Part shown: positions 40,203 to 47,786 of the stretch, piece after piece
Position numbering within the stretch: the stretch's first letter is position 1
Layout of the letters: the number at the start of each line of letters is the position of its first letter
Assembly (NCBI GenBank): GCA_964500415.1
Contig: CAZCOB010000007.1
Coordinates: forward strand, 1 to 64,000
Reading direction: 5' to 3'
Source: JAFGPF01 sp964500415
Lineage (GTDB): Bacteria > Chloroflexota > Dehalococcoidia > Dehalococcoidales > RBG-16-60-22
Length of the DNA stretch: 64,000 nucleotides
Notes under the pieces: generated by a model
Database searches by the model: none
The model's input: only the letters and a program-made list of their open reading frames with translations
Told to the model about the DNA's origin: nothing
Position numbers and translations under genes: made by a program

Positions 40203-41288
40203 TTAAGACCACTCGATTCCCTGTATTCTGGTCTGGCTGGTCTCTGGCAGGGAACCATCGTCCACTCTAAGCCTGATATAGCTGCTTCCACTCGGCCCGG
40301 GAAAGTCGGAGACGCCGTAATAAGCAATCTCCAGATAGTCGGTATTATCAACCACGGTATATCCCGGGAAACTGTAACTTGCCGAAATGTTTATCCAGAA
40401 ATTGCGGGTATAAAAGCTAGCCGCAGCGACTTCGGTGTCGATGACCTCGCGGATAGTCCCGTCGGCTCTCCTGATAATAACGTCGATATTAAGCGAGGCA
40501 TTCCACCAGGTTCCTGACACCCAGCCGTAAGCCCGGCCGCGATAGCGCACCGTCCAGGTGGATGCCGAAATTTCATTGACATTGGATAGGGGGAATAAGT
40601 GCCTGGCATACCTGGAATCATCATTGTCATCATGGAGAAGCCATCGGCCTGTTACCCTGTTGCCGATACGGTCGGTTGTTTCCGTTACCGCAGAGCCGTC
40701 AGCCGGAGTCCATCCCTTGAGCATGAAGTAATCGATTCCAACAAGAGTGACAGTTTCCGTATGAGCCGTGAGTGTGGGCGGACCGCAGACGAGGGTAGGG
40801 GCGATACCGTTGGGAGTAACAATAGTCATTTTAATCGCCCGGTAGCCGGCTATCGGTTCCAGAATTGCCCCCAAATCCAGTTGTTCTTCCGGGTTAAGTA
40901 TATCCGGCTCGAAGGCTTCCGGTCCTCCGTTGAGAGAGATGCCCGTCTTGTACCACTGGTTTTCGGCCGGCGAGCCTTCCACGTAGGGCAGCCAGTTCAC
41001 GTTGAAACTGTCGCTATCATCGTAGTACTCCACGATGAAGTCCCATCTATCGAAACTCGCCAGTTTAACCTGACCGTTATTCTCAAATGTTGCCAGTAGC
41101 GTATCGTACGAAGGCAGGCTGGCATCGACCCCGACCAAATCGGTTCTCATTATCTCTCCCTCTCTCAAGGCAATCCCCTCGACGCTGAGGGCGGTAGAGT
41201 CCGCCGAGGTGAGAATCCCCTGGGACAATGACATGCCTCCTACTACTATCATCGCTATACAAATAATCGAGACGACGGCAGTCGCCAT
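40203..41288 (-). CDS. ArlF-like stator protein with additional C-terminal beta domain
   Basis: A 361-residue envelope protein: a short N-terminus leading straight into one hydrophobic helix (about 3-24, VVSIICIAMIVVGGMSLSQG), then an ArlF-like beta domain (about 45-170, FENNGQVKLASFDRWDFIVEYYD). An extra beta-rich domain (about 172-361) has many Trp/Tyr and Asp/Asn. The first half is paralogous to the complete 174-residue gene upstream (41350-41874). In archaea ArlF and ArlG form the stator filament that contacts the S-layer; the added domain could bind the cell envelope or surface (inference). It has AAGGAG before the ATG. Confidence 0.75.
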   Translation of the reverse strand: MATAVVSIICIAMIVVGGMSLSQGILTSADSTALSVEGIALREGEIMRTDLVGVDASLPSYDTLLATFENNGQVKLASFDRWDFIVEYYDDSDSFNVNWLPYVEGSPAENQWYKTGISLNGGPEAFEPDILNPEEQLDLGAILEPIAGYRAIKMTIVTPNGIAPTLVCGPPTLTAHTETVTLVGIDYFMLKGWTPADGSAVTETTDRIGNRVTGRWLLHDDNDDSRYARHLFPLSNVNEISASTWTVRYRGRAYGWVSGTWWNASLNIDVIIRRADGTIREVIDTEVAAASFYTRNFWINISASYSFPGYTVVDNTDYLEIAYYGVSDFPGPSGSSYIRLRVDDGSLPETSQTRIQGIEWS

Positions 41289-41349
41289 ATCATTCGCTCC
41301 TTAATAACTCTGGCGTTAGTATTAATTTATTCCTCCTGTTATCAAATCA

Positions 41350-41874
41350 TCAGGGCGAGAAATAGGTCGAAGCGGTAACCCCGCTGGGCGTAGAGATAAT
41401 CACCATATTGGTGGTGCCGTATCCTACCGACGGATAAAGCCAGGTTCTTATCATCATCTGCTCACCGGGATTTAATACGTTCGGTTCAAATATCTCTGGC
41501 TCTCCGTCCACCTGTATCCAGACCACTTCCCACTCGTATGTCCCCGCTGTATCTTCATTGTAGGGTAGCCAGACTACATGATATTCGCTGCCCGTATCGT
41601 AATACTGGACGATGACATCCCATTTATCGAAATCAGCCAGCTTAGTCTGGCCGGTGTTTTCCAGTACTATCTCCAGGGGGTCGGGGCCGGATGGAGTCGA
41701 AAGGCTGGTACTGATGGGCGTCAGTTCCGTCCTCATTATCGTTTCATCTCTCTGGCCTACCTCTTCGAGTCCCACCGTGCTGGCGTCAACCGACGTCATG
41801 AATCCCTGGGACATTGTCATACCGCCAAACACTATCAAGGCTATACATATTATTGAGACAATAGCCGTCTCCAT
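41350..41874 (-). CDS. ArlF-like stator protein
   Basis: A 174-residue protein with an N-terminal signal-anchor helix (METAIVSIICIALIVFGGM) and a single flagellin-like beta domain showing VLENTGQTKLADFDKWDVIVQYYD, the pattern N-x-G-x-x-x-L shared by ArlF and archaellin folds. It is closely related to the first half of the next gene. It lacks a class III signal peptide (no KGxTG before the hydrophobic helix), as expected for ArlF-type stator proteins, which keep their N-terminal helix in the membrane. It has GGAG before ATG and lies 12 bases after the ArlG-like gene. Confidence 0.75.
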   Translation of the reverse strand: METAIVSIICIALIVFGGMTMSQGFMTSVDASTVGLEEVGQRDETIMRTELTPISTSLSTPSGPDPLEIVLENTGQTKLADFDKWDVIVQYYDTGSEYHVVWLPYNEDTAGTYEWEVVWIQVDGEPEIFEPNVLNPGEQMMIRTWLYPSVGYGTTNMVIISTPSGVTASTYFSP

Positions 41875-41886
41875 AATTTTTCTCCG

Positions 41887-42363
41887 TTACATACTGAAGT
41901 AAAATTCATCAGATATACCGTTAGGAATAATGAACTTAGAATAATAAGTCCCCGTGCCGGGGTCACTGGTATAACTTATGGTAATTTTTAAAGTGGCACT
42001 GGTCTGCCACTCGCTATCATTCTCTATATCAAAATCCCATTGTGGATAAGCCCCCTCGGCATCCTCGTAGTAGGGGACATGGGTAAAGTTGTCCGATTGC
42101 CCGAAGAACAGGTCGCTCTCTTCAACGCTGACGATGCGCTGGGTGCCCACGTTTTTTACCCAGAGGTAAACGTACAGGCGGTCGACGGAATTTGCCGCAT
42201 GAACAATATTTATCCGACTCTTCATCCGTTCGTCAACCTGTTCGGCCATGCTGACCATGGCTTGGCTGGAACGGTTTATCATCGGATAAACACTATTAAA
42301 GACAAATATCATACACACAACTCCCGCTATTATAAGTAGAGCTGTAGTAATGGCCTTGTCCAC
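41887..42363 (-). CDS. arlG: ArlG-like stator protein
   Basis: A 158-residue protein with one N-terminal membrane helix (ITTALLIIAGVVCMIFVFN) and a beta-sandwich domain with YLWVKNVGTQRIVSVEESDLFFG, the V-K-N-x-G-x-x-x-I signature familiar from archaeal ArlG. ArlG forms the short periplasmic filament that joins ArlF. The start is GTG at 42363, with GGAGG six bases upstream. It is the first gene after the archaellins, separated from them by a GC-rich hairpin. The assignment between ArlF and ArlG among these three genes is by resemblance and should be treated as provisional. Confidence 0.75.
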   Translation of the reverse strand: MDKAITTALLIIAGVVCMIFVFNSVYPMINRSSQAMVSMAEQVDERMKSRINIVHAANSVDRLYVYLWVKNVGTQRIVSVEESDLFFGQSDNFTHVPYYEDAEGAYPQWDFDIENDSEWQTSATLKITISYTSDPGTGTYYSKFIIPNGISDEFYFSM

Positions 42364-42461
42364 AAAAGACCTCCATTTTTTCTTCGGAGCGGGTGTTTGC
42401 GACCGTCCACATCTCCCACAGCTTTCAGAAGCGGGTGGCGCCTACTCAACATCACAGGTTT

Positions 42462-42493
42462 GGGGTGGGGGTCCGGCCGGAGAACCCCCACCC
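42462..42493 (-). other. GC-rich hairpin between archaellin and stator genes
   Basis: GGGTGGGGGT (42463-42472) pairs perfectly with ACCCCCACCC (42484-42493) around an 11-base loop. No T run follows on the reverse strand. It is well placed to stabilise the archaellin mRNA or partly block read-through, giving more filament subunit than motor protein. Confidence 0.6.
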
Positions 42494-42521
42494 GATTTAA
42501 GGCTTTAACTAACTGAATCGG

Positions 42522-43151
42522 CTAGCGCAGGTTCATGATAGTATCAATATACGGGGGTGTGGTGCGTTCAAGCGTAAGAACTGCACCCACAGGCGTCATG
42601 ACTACGATACTGAAGGTAGTGTTAATGTTCAGGTCCGGGTTGAGAGCGTCACCAAGATGACCGGGCGTAGTTGCCGCACCTCCGATGGTTACCTGGAACT
42701 TTTCGTCGGCTTCCAGAAGGTCATCACCATCTTCTTTCCCCAGCTTGGCAACGGACCAGTAGAGGTTGTCCACTGTCTGCCCTTTATCAATGTAGTTGAT
42801 GATTACCTTATTGGCGGTACCGGTGGCGGTTCCATTCGAACCGTTCGTTGGCGGAGTGAAATCAACCGCTTCACCACCGAGTACGTTGGCTACGGTAAAG
42901 GTTAACTGGTGGATTCTACCGTTTGAACCTGAAGTGTTGGCAGTAGCAATCATCGAACCCCTGAGCTCCATAGTGCTCTGTGCTTCCTTCAGTCCGGAAT
43001 ATACGGCCTCCTGGCTCTTCTGTGTGGTGAAAAGCCCAGCCGATAATGCCGTATAGGCGAAGACCGCGGCTACCACGACGAAAGCAATCAGGATGATAGC
43101 GGTCTCCAGACCGGTAATACCTTTCTCGCGTCTTAGAAATTTTTTAAGCAT
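42522..43151 (-). CDS. arlB: Archaellin (filament subunit) 1
   Basis: A 209-residue archaellin. It has a short basic class III signal peptide, MLKKFLRREKGITG, with predicted cleavage after the last Gly, then the hydrophobic assembly helix LETAIILIAFVVVAAVFAYT and the conserved SAGLF.TQK.QEA segment. The rest is a beta-rich outer domain rich in Thr, Asn and Gly with several N-x-S/T sequons (NTS, NGS, NGT, NTT), ending PVGAVLTLERTTPPYIDTIMNLR. The Gly before a Leu-Glu start is the archaellin/type IV pilin cleavage rule. RBS AAGGAGG precedes the ATG. It is the third archaellin in the array and most like archaellin 2. Confidence 0.93.
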   Translation of the reverse strand: MLKKFLRREKGITGLETAIILIAFVVVAAVFAYTALSAGLFTTQKSQEAVYSGLKEAQSTMELRGSMIATANTSGSNGRIHQLTFTVANVLGGEAVDFTPPTNGSNGTATGTANKVIINYIDKGQTVDNLYWSVAKLGKEDGDDLLEADEKFQVTIGGAATTPGHLGDALNPDLNINTTFSIVVMTPVGAVLTLERTTPPYIDTIMNLR

Positions 43152-43186
43152 TTTTCCTCCTTTTAGCTTGTCTGGTAAGTATCACT

Positions 43187-43840
43187 CTAGCGTAGGTTCA
43201 TGATGGTATCGACGTAGGCAGGCGTGGTGCGCTCAATATTCAGCACGGCACCATGAGGGGTAACTACTTCCAGGGTAAAGGTAGTATTGGGCCCCAGCTC
43301 ATTACCGGAAAGGGCATCGAGAAGGTTGCCGCCACCCGTACCGTTATCAGTGTTGCCGATGGATATCTGGAATTTCTCGTTGGTCTCCAGCAGGTCGTCG
43401 CCATCGGTGCTGCCAAGCTCCGATTTAGTCCAGTAAAGATTGTCGGCAGTCTGGTTCTTATCGATGTAGTTGATAACTACCTTGTTGGTGGCGCTGGTTC
43501 CGGTTAGAGCCAATCCGTCGTCACTGCCAGATACAGTCGGTATAGTGAAATCGATCTCTTCACCACCGAGCACGTTGGCAACGACGAATGTTATCTGCGC
43601 TACGGTGCCGGAAGCACCGGTGTCCCCGGCTGTAGCAATAATGGGACCCCTGAGTTCAAGAGTGCTCCTGGCTTCTTCTAGCGCGGAATAGACTGCTTCC
43701 TGGGCCTTCTGTGTGGAGAACAGGCCGGCTGAAAGTGCCGTGTAGGCGAAGACCGCGGCTACCACCACGAACGCAATCAGGATGATGGCGGTCTCCAGGC
43801 CGGTGATACCTTTCTCATGATTCATGAATTTCTTTAACAT
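43187..43840 (-). CDS. arlB: Archaellin (filament subunit) 2
   Basis: A 217-residue archaellin with MLKKFMNHEKGITG before the cleavage site, then an assembly helix nearly identical to archaellin 1 and the same C-terminal motif (AVLNIERTTPAYVDTIMNLR). The outer domain differs, with more Gly/Asp and a longer loop (VSGSDDGLALTGTSATN), so the two probably expose different surfaces. Duplicated archaellins with conserved ends and variable middles are typical. The ATG has AAGGAGG; 35 bases separate it from archaellin 1. The 198-base gap upstream holds a tandem TTTTCACA repeat. Confidence 0.93.
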   Translation of the reverse strand: MLKKFMNHEKGITGLETAIILIAFVVVAAVFAYTALSAGLFSTQKAQEAVYSALEEARSTLELRGPIIATAGDTGASGTVAQITFVVANVLGGEEIDFTIPTVSGSDDGLALTGTSATNKVVINYIDKNQTADNLYWTKSELGSTDGDDLLETNEKFQISIGNTDNGTGGGNLLDALSGNELGPNTTFTLEVVTPHGAVLNIERTTPAYVDTIMNLR

Positions 43841-43972
43841 TTTTCCTCCTTAGTTGATGGGATTCTTCGAGTAAAGTATTTTGTTCCGTTGATTTTCCTG
43901 AGCACCTATGCTTCTTTGAACATCACCCCCTTCCATTTAATTACTTTTTTTATCCTCAGTTGTTACACCTTA

Positions 43973-43991
43973 TTTTCACATTCTTTTCACA
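43973..43991. repeat. Tandem TTTTCACA repeat upstream of archaellin 2
   Basis: TTTTCACA occurs at 43973-43980 and again at 43984-43991, an 11-base period close to one helical turn. Located about 130-150 bases upstream of the archaellin 2 start, it could be a regulator binding site, although no core promoter stands out near it. Confidence 0.35.
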
Positions 43992-44038
43992 CTCCTTTAC
44001 GCTGATTAACCGGCTCATCATGAAGGCTTGTTCCGGTG

Positions 44039-44377
44039 TTAACCGGGTAACACCGCCTTCTCAAGATTGGAGTAAACCAGTTCGTAAATATTATGGTCAG
44101 GCGGGCGGATGCTATCGGAGGTGCCGCCTGGCTTTGAAAATTCTGCTGCATCTGGCAGTAGCGGTACTTCAAGATCGTATTTTTCCGGCTGGCTGGAGAA
44201 TATATCGTTAACAGCGGGAATCTGCGACAGGACTACCACCAATACCGTACCTGCTATAAAGGCACAAGCCATCCTCAAGCGGGTGGTAATATCTTTACTC
44301 TCTTTTACCCATTTGGTTATATTTCTAATAACTTCCCGCATCTTTATATATCTGCTGACGTATAATTCTGATTCCAT
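44039..44377 (-). CDS. Small single-pass membrane protein between archaellin genes
   Basis: A 112-residue protein with a basic N-terminal cytoplasmic part (about 1-34), one membrane segment (about 35-56, MACAFIAGTVLVVVLSQIP) and a C-terminal extracytoplasmic tail with Pro and acidic residues (RPPDHNIYELVYSNLEKA). No separate RBS is visible; the ATG lies only three bases after the archaellin 3 stop, so it is probably translated by re-initiation. I know of no archaellum component with this layout. It could assist export, glycosylation or anchoring of the filament. Confidence 0.65.
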   Translation of the reverse strand: MESELYVSRYIKMREVIRNITKWVKESKDITTRLRMACAFIAGTVLVVVLSQIPAVNDIFSSQPEKYDLEVPLLPDAAEFSKPGGTSDSIRPPDHNIYELVYSNLEKAVLPG

Positions 44378-44380
44378 TGA

Positions 44381-44980
44381 TTAATAAAGGTTGACAATCT
44401 GGTCGACCCTGGCGGGGATAGTTCGCTCGAGAACGAGTACGGCACCCACGGGCGGTTTCACTTCCAGTTGAAACTTATGATACGGACCCGGTTTCTGTTC
44501 GTCACTGACATTTTCGCTGACACAGGTCAGGTCGACCGTAATCATGAATAACTCGTTCCTATCAAGCAGGTTATCGGTGGTGTCCGTGTTCAGCTTATCC
44601 ATCGTCCAGTTAACCGATGGGATTATCTGGTAGGCGTCGCTATAGGTGATAACAACCTTGTTGGAAGAATTAGCCGAGGAAGTATCGGTGAAGTCTATCA
44701 TATCGCCTCCAGTGGTGGTGGCCAGGGTGAAACATACTTCCGTCAGTATGCTGTCCGTCATTCTCCCGTACATATTGCCTTTTACCTCTATGGTACTTTT
44801 GGCTTCATCCAGGCCGGAGTGGATGGCCTCCTTGGCTTTCTGGGTGGAAAACAGGCCGGCCGAAAGAGCGACGTAGGCAAACACCGATGCTACGATGACG
44901 AAAGCGATGAGAATAATGGCTGTTTCTATCCCGGTGATGCCTCGCTGGTCCCTGAATACACGTTTTACAAATCTATACAT
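44381..44980 (-). CDS. arlB: Archaellin (filament subunit) 3
   Basis: A 199-residue archaellin and the first gene of the array. The signal peptide is longer (MYRFVKRVFRDQRGITG), with predicted cleavage before IETAIILIAF; the assembly helix and SAGLFSTQKAKEA follow. The C-terminus is PVGAVLVLERTIPARVDQIVNLY, clearly the same family but diverged from archaellins 1 and 2. It may be a minor or hook-like subunit, as in archaea where the first or last archaellin differs (inference). A strong RBS (GGGGAGG) precedes the ATG. Its upstream region is shared with the divergent LuxR-type gene. Confidence 0.93.
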   Translation of the reverse strand: MYRFVKRVFRDQRGITGIETAIILIAFVIVASVFAYVALSAGLFSTQKAKEAIHSGLDEAKSTIEVKGNMYGRMTDSILTEVCFTLATTTGGDMIDFTDTSSANSSNKVVITYSDAYQIIPSVNWTMDKLNTDTTDNLLDRNELFMITVDLTCVSENVSDEQKPGPYHKFQLEVKPPVGAVLVLERTIPARVDQIVNLY

Positions 44981-45379
44981 GAAGACTTCCTCCCCTGCGA
45001 TGGCATGGATATATCCAATCTACCTCTGATGGCGTACAGTGACTAGGAGACCATCACCAATCTTGGTGCATCATTTTCCTGATAATCATTTGGGGGCGTT
45101 CTCCGATGTGAATGTAAGGTAATCCCTATAACGAATTGGGGGGTAGCATCTATTGCAAATAAGGGGTTGAGATGCCAGAATTCAGAGACAGATGACTATC
45201 GGGGTTAGCCAATTGGCAAAAACATAATGAAAAATTAATGATATTTTAATGGGATATTTATGAATTTTTATTAATCTCTTTATATATGTGGCTTACAATC
45301 ATAATTAGTTGTCCATTGGAGAATATGGTGAGCCGGGGGAGCCTGAAGCTCAAAGAGCTATAAAGAGAAAGGTAAAAGT
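44981..45379. promoter_or_regulatory. Divergent regulatory region between archaellin and LuxR-type genes
   Basis: This 399-base gap separates the archaellum array from a regulator gene. It contains three dyads: TGGATATATCCA (45006-45017, perfect), CACCAA-TC-TTGGTG (45055-45068, perfect arms) and TTaGCCAATTGGCaAA (45206-45219, centred on a perfect 10-bp palindrome). The part near 45230-45300 is strongly AT-rich, suited to promoter opening. I cannot pick out a convincing -35/-10 pair on either strand. Confidence 0.5.
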
Positions 45380-46111
45380 ATGATTCAGGAAAAGCCAGAA
45401 GCCGTAAGTCTATATATAGTAGAAGAGCAGGAAATCTACCGGGAAATGTACAGTTATATCCTTCCGAACCGGGCAAATGTTGAAATACTGAGAATCTCTG
45501 GAAACAGTGATATAGAATCTATGGGGCGGGCGGTATCTGAGCTTGTTCCTGACGTTTTAATATTGAGTGTCAAGAAGCTTGATTCGGGAATTATTGAAGA
45601 ACTGGAGCGAATCAGGAATGACTATCCCAGGATGGGGATAATTATTTTAATCATATTTTACAGCTCGCAGGATATTGAACTGCTGCGCCGGCTGGCCCTC
45701 AGTGGAGAGAGCGGTATGGCGCTTTTTTTGAAACAATCCCTGGACAAGGTAGACCAGCTGTGCCAGTTTATTATGGCGGTCAGCCAGGGGCAGGTTATCC
45801 TCGACCCGCCATTGGCGACTTTCATGTTCGCCGGAAAGCCGGAGTGCCCCTTCCTGAAACAGCTCACCACCCGCGAACTGGAAATTCTTAGCCTTCTCTC
45901 GCAGGGATACACCAACTCGGCCATCGCTGAAACCCTCTTTATCGATATCAAGACCGTCGAACATCACCTGAACAGTATGTACAGCAAGCTCAAGGCAGAC
46001 CCCGATTATAATTCGAAACACCTGAGAGTAAGCGCCGCCCGGCTTTACCTGGAAACGATGGGCACGCTATACCCGAAAGAAGAACCTCTGGCACGCGTTG
46101 CGGGACACTGA
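45380..46111 (+). CDS. LuxR/NarL-type regulator with receiver lacking the phospho-acceptor
   Basis: A 243-residue regulator with a receiver-like domain (about 8-130) and a LuxR helix-turn-helix (about 162-232, LTTRELEILSLLSQGYTNSAIAETLF..KTVEHHLNSMYSKL). The position of the phospho-acceptor Asp is Ser (DVLILSVKKL, S63), and the acidic pair is Glu-Glu (15-16), so it is probably not controlled by ordinary phosphorylation. The DNA-binding half is well conserved. It is transcribed divergently from the archaellum array, making it the most likely local regulator. AAAGG lies seven bases before the ATG. Confidence 0.88.
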   Translation: MIQEKPEAVSLYIVEEQEIYREMYSYILPNRANVEILRISGNSDIESMGRAVSELVPDVLILSVKKLDSGIIEELERIRNDYPRMGIIILIIFYSSQDIELLRRLALSGESGMALFLKQSLDKVDQLCQFIMAVSQGQVILDPPLATFMFAGKPECPFLKQLTTRELEILSLLSQGYTNSAIAETLFIDIKTVEHHLNSMYSKLKADPDYNSKHLRVSAARLYLETMGTLYPKEEPLARVAGH

Positions 46112-46116
46112 AGACC

Positions 46117-46422
46117 TCAAAGTAGAAAAATAACCAGTTCCTTGATGTTCCAGATAACTACAAGAATGAGCAGGCCGATTGACGGCCAGAGGAGGCGGCC
46201 CGGCATCAACCAGGCGATGAGAACCGGGATAGCCAGTTTAACCATAAGAAGTAATGCGGGAATCTGAACCAGGAATCTGATAAACGGATTGATTTCAGTC
46301 AAGCCGAGGTTCGCCGCCAGGACTGTCAGCGCAAGGTCAAATCCGCACAGCAGTATAAACGAGGACTTCTCCACGGTACACCTTTTAAATGTCGCCGAAG
46401 AACCCCACCAGCTCGCTTCCAT
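46117..46422 (-). CDS. Small membrane protein, DUF5658-like
   Basis: A protein of roughly 85-105 residues with about three membrane helices. FDLALTVLAANLGLTEINPFIRFLV fits the DUF5658 pattern (D.. LT......E.NP..R), followed by ALLLMVKLAIPVLIAWLM. Function is unknown. The start is uncertain: the ATG at 46422 has a distant AAGGCGG, while a GTG at 46374 has AAAAGG six bases upstream. It converges with the LuxR-type gene and ends five bases from it. It is not a prepilin peptidase: the two catalytic Asp motifs of that family are missing. Confidence 0.65.
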   Translation of the reverse strand: MEASWWGSSATFKRCTVEKSSFILLCGFDLALTVLAANLGLTEINPFIRFLVQIPALLLMVKLAIPVLIAWLMPGRLLWPSIGLLILVVIWNIKELVIFLL

Positions 46423-46603
46423 TCCGATAATCAACCGCCTTTACTTCTTACCCTAATAGTAACCCAATTATCTCAACTAATACAAATATACTTGCCCTTC
46501 AGATCTCCCGTAATTAACGGATGCCTTAGTCTCATACTCATAAAAAACAGGTCTTATTGCGAGTTCGGGCCTGCCACTTTGTCAAAAATGGTCGGCCATA
46601 TAT

Positions 46604-46632
46604 TTGACTTTATTTAACAGGGGAAATAGACT
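46604..46632 (+). promoter_or_regulatory. Possible promoter of the zinc alcohol dehydrogenase gene
   Basis: TTGACT (46604-46609) is followed after 17 bases by TAGACT (46627-46632), and the coding start is 44 bases further on. The -35 is good but the -10 is weak. Confidence 0.35.
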
Positions 46633-46676
46633 GATTGTGGCTAATACTCAATAAAGTACTGTTGGAGGAAGTCACT

Positions 46677-47753
46677 ATGAAAGCCGCAGTTTGTTATGAA
46701 TTCGCTAAACCGCTGGTGGTGGAAGAGGTGGATATCGACCCGCCGAAGAAAGACGAGGTAAAGGTAAAGATAGCCGCGACTGCCGTCTGCCACAGCGATA
46801 TTCATGTCTGCATGGGAGAACTGGGTGGTGAAGTGCCCTTTATCGGTGGGCATGAATCCGCCGGTTACGTCGAAGAATTGGGAGAAGGCGTTACCTCGGT
46901 AAAACCCGGCGACCCCGTGGTGGTCTCGCTTCTGGCATCCTGCGGGAAATGTAGTTATTGCCGGACGGGACGCAGCCACTTGTGCAGCTACATGTGGCCT
47001 CTGGATAAGGAAAGCCGCGCTCACAACAAGAAGGGACAGGACCTGCCCCCGATGGTAAGGACGGGTACTTTTGCCGAATATGCCATCGTGCACGAGTCGC
47101 AGGTGGTGAAAATACCCGCGGACATGCCGCTGGACAGGGCTTCGCTGCTGGCCTGCGGTGTTATTACGGGATTCGGTGCGGTGGTCAACCGGGCTAAAGT
47201 CCCGGTGCTCAGCAGCTGCGTTATCATCGGCACGGGGGGTGTCGGCCTCAACGCTGTACAGGGTGCGGCTATCTCCGGTGCTTACCCGGTCATAGCCGTT
47301 GACGTCTCGGACAGCAAGCTGGAAGCGGCCAAAACTTTCGGAGCTACCCATACGGTAAACGCGGCGAATTCAGATGCCGTCACGACCGTCCGCGAAATGA
47401 CGGGTGGTGCTGAATATGTCTTTGTCACGGTAGGCAACGCGGACGCGATAATCCAGGGCTTTGGCATGTTGAGACCGGGCGGCATGACCGTCGTGGTAGG
47501 CCTGCCTAAGGTTACCGATACCATAACTCTTTCACCGCTTATGTTCATCAAGGACGAGAAAACACTTACCGCCAGCTATATGGGCTCCACGGAGCTGCAG
47601 ACGCATATTCCCAAACTGATAAATCTTTATAAGGCGGGAATTCTTAAACTTGACGAGCTTATCACCGGGAGGTATCCGCTGGACCAGATAAACGAGGCTA
47701 TAGACTCGGTGGTGAAGGGTAAAGCGTTGAGAAATGTGATAGTGTTTCAGTAA
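46677..47753 (+). CDS. Zinc-dependent alcohol dehydrogenase
   Basis: A 358-residue medium-chain alcohol dehydrogenase. Catalytic zinc ligands are in AVCHSDIHV (Cys-His) and GGHESAGYVEELGEGV (His-Glu); the structural zinc lobe has four Cys in CGKCSYCRTGRSHLC; the coenzyme motif is GTGGVGLNAVQG, with IAVDVSDSKLE favouring NAD. The ATG at 46677 has GGAGG eight bases upstream; the open frame begins earlier without an RBS. It is a full-length paralogue of the truncated gene at the left edge. These enzymes interconvert alcohols and aldehydes, feeding the aldehyde:ferredoxin oxidoreductases in principle (inference). A strong bidirectional terminator follows. Confidence 0.94.
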   Translation: MKAAVCYEFAKPLVVEEVDIDPPKKDEVKVKIAATAVCHSDIHVCMGELGGEVPFIGGHESAGYVEELGEGVTSVKPGDPVVVSLLASCGKCSYCRTGRSHLCSYMWPLDKESRAHNKKGQDLPPMVRTGTFAEYAIVHESQVVKIPADMPLDRASLLACGVITGFGAVVNRAKVPVLSSCVIIGTGGVGLNAVQGAAISGAYPVIAVDVSDSKLEAAKTFGATHTVNAANSDAVTTVREMTGGAEYVFVTVGNADAIIQGFGMLRPGGMTVVVGLPKVTDTITLSPLMFIKDEKTLTASYMGSTELQTHIPKLINLYKAGILKLDELITGRYPLDQINEAIDSVVKGKALRNVIVFQ

Positions 47754-47786
47754 CTCGACTCGAAACCTGAATCTGAGATAAAAAAT

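Noticed and set aside
43030..43060. GCCGATAA resembling a sigma28 -10 element within archaellin 1
   Set aside because: It falls in the conserved coding region for the assembly helix (Leu-Ser-Ala-Gly) and lacks a matching -35; codon usage explains it.
46117..46434. The small membrane protein as the missing prearchaellin peptidase
   Set aside because: It is too short and lacks the paired Asp motifs of ArlK/PibD/PilD; its sequence fits DUF5658 better.
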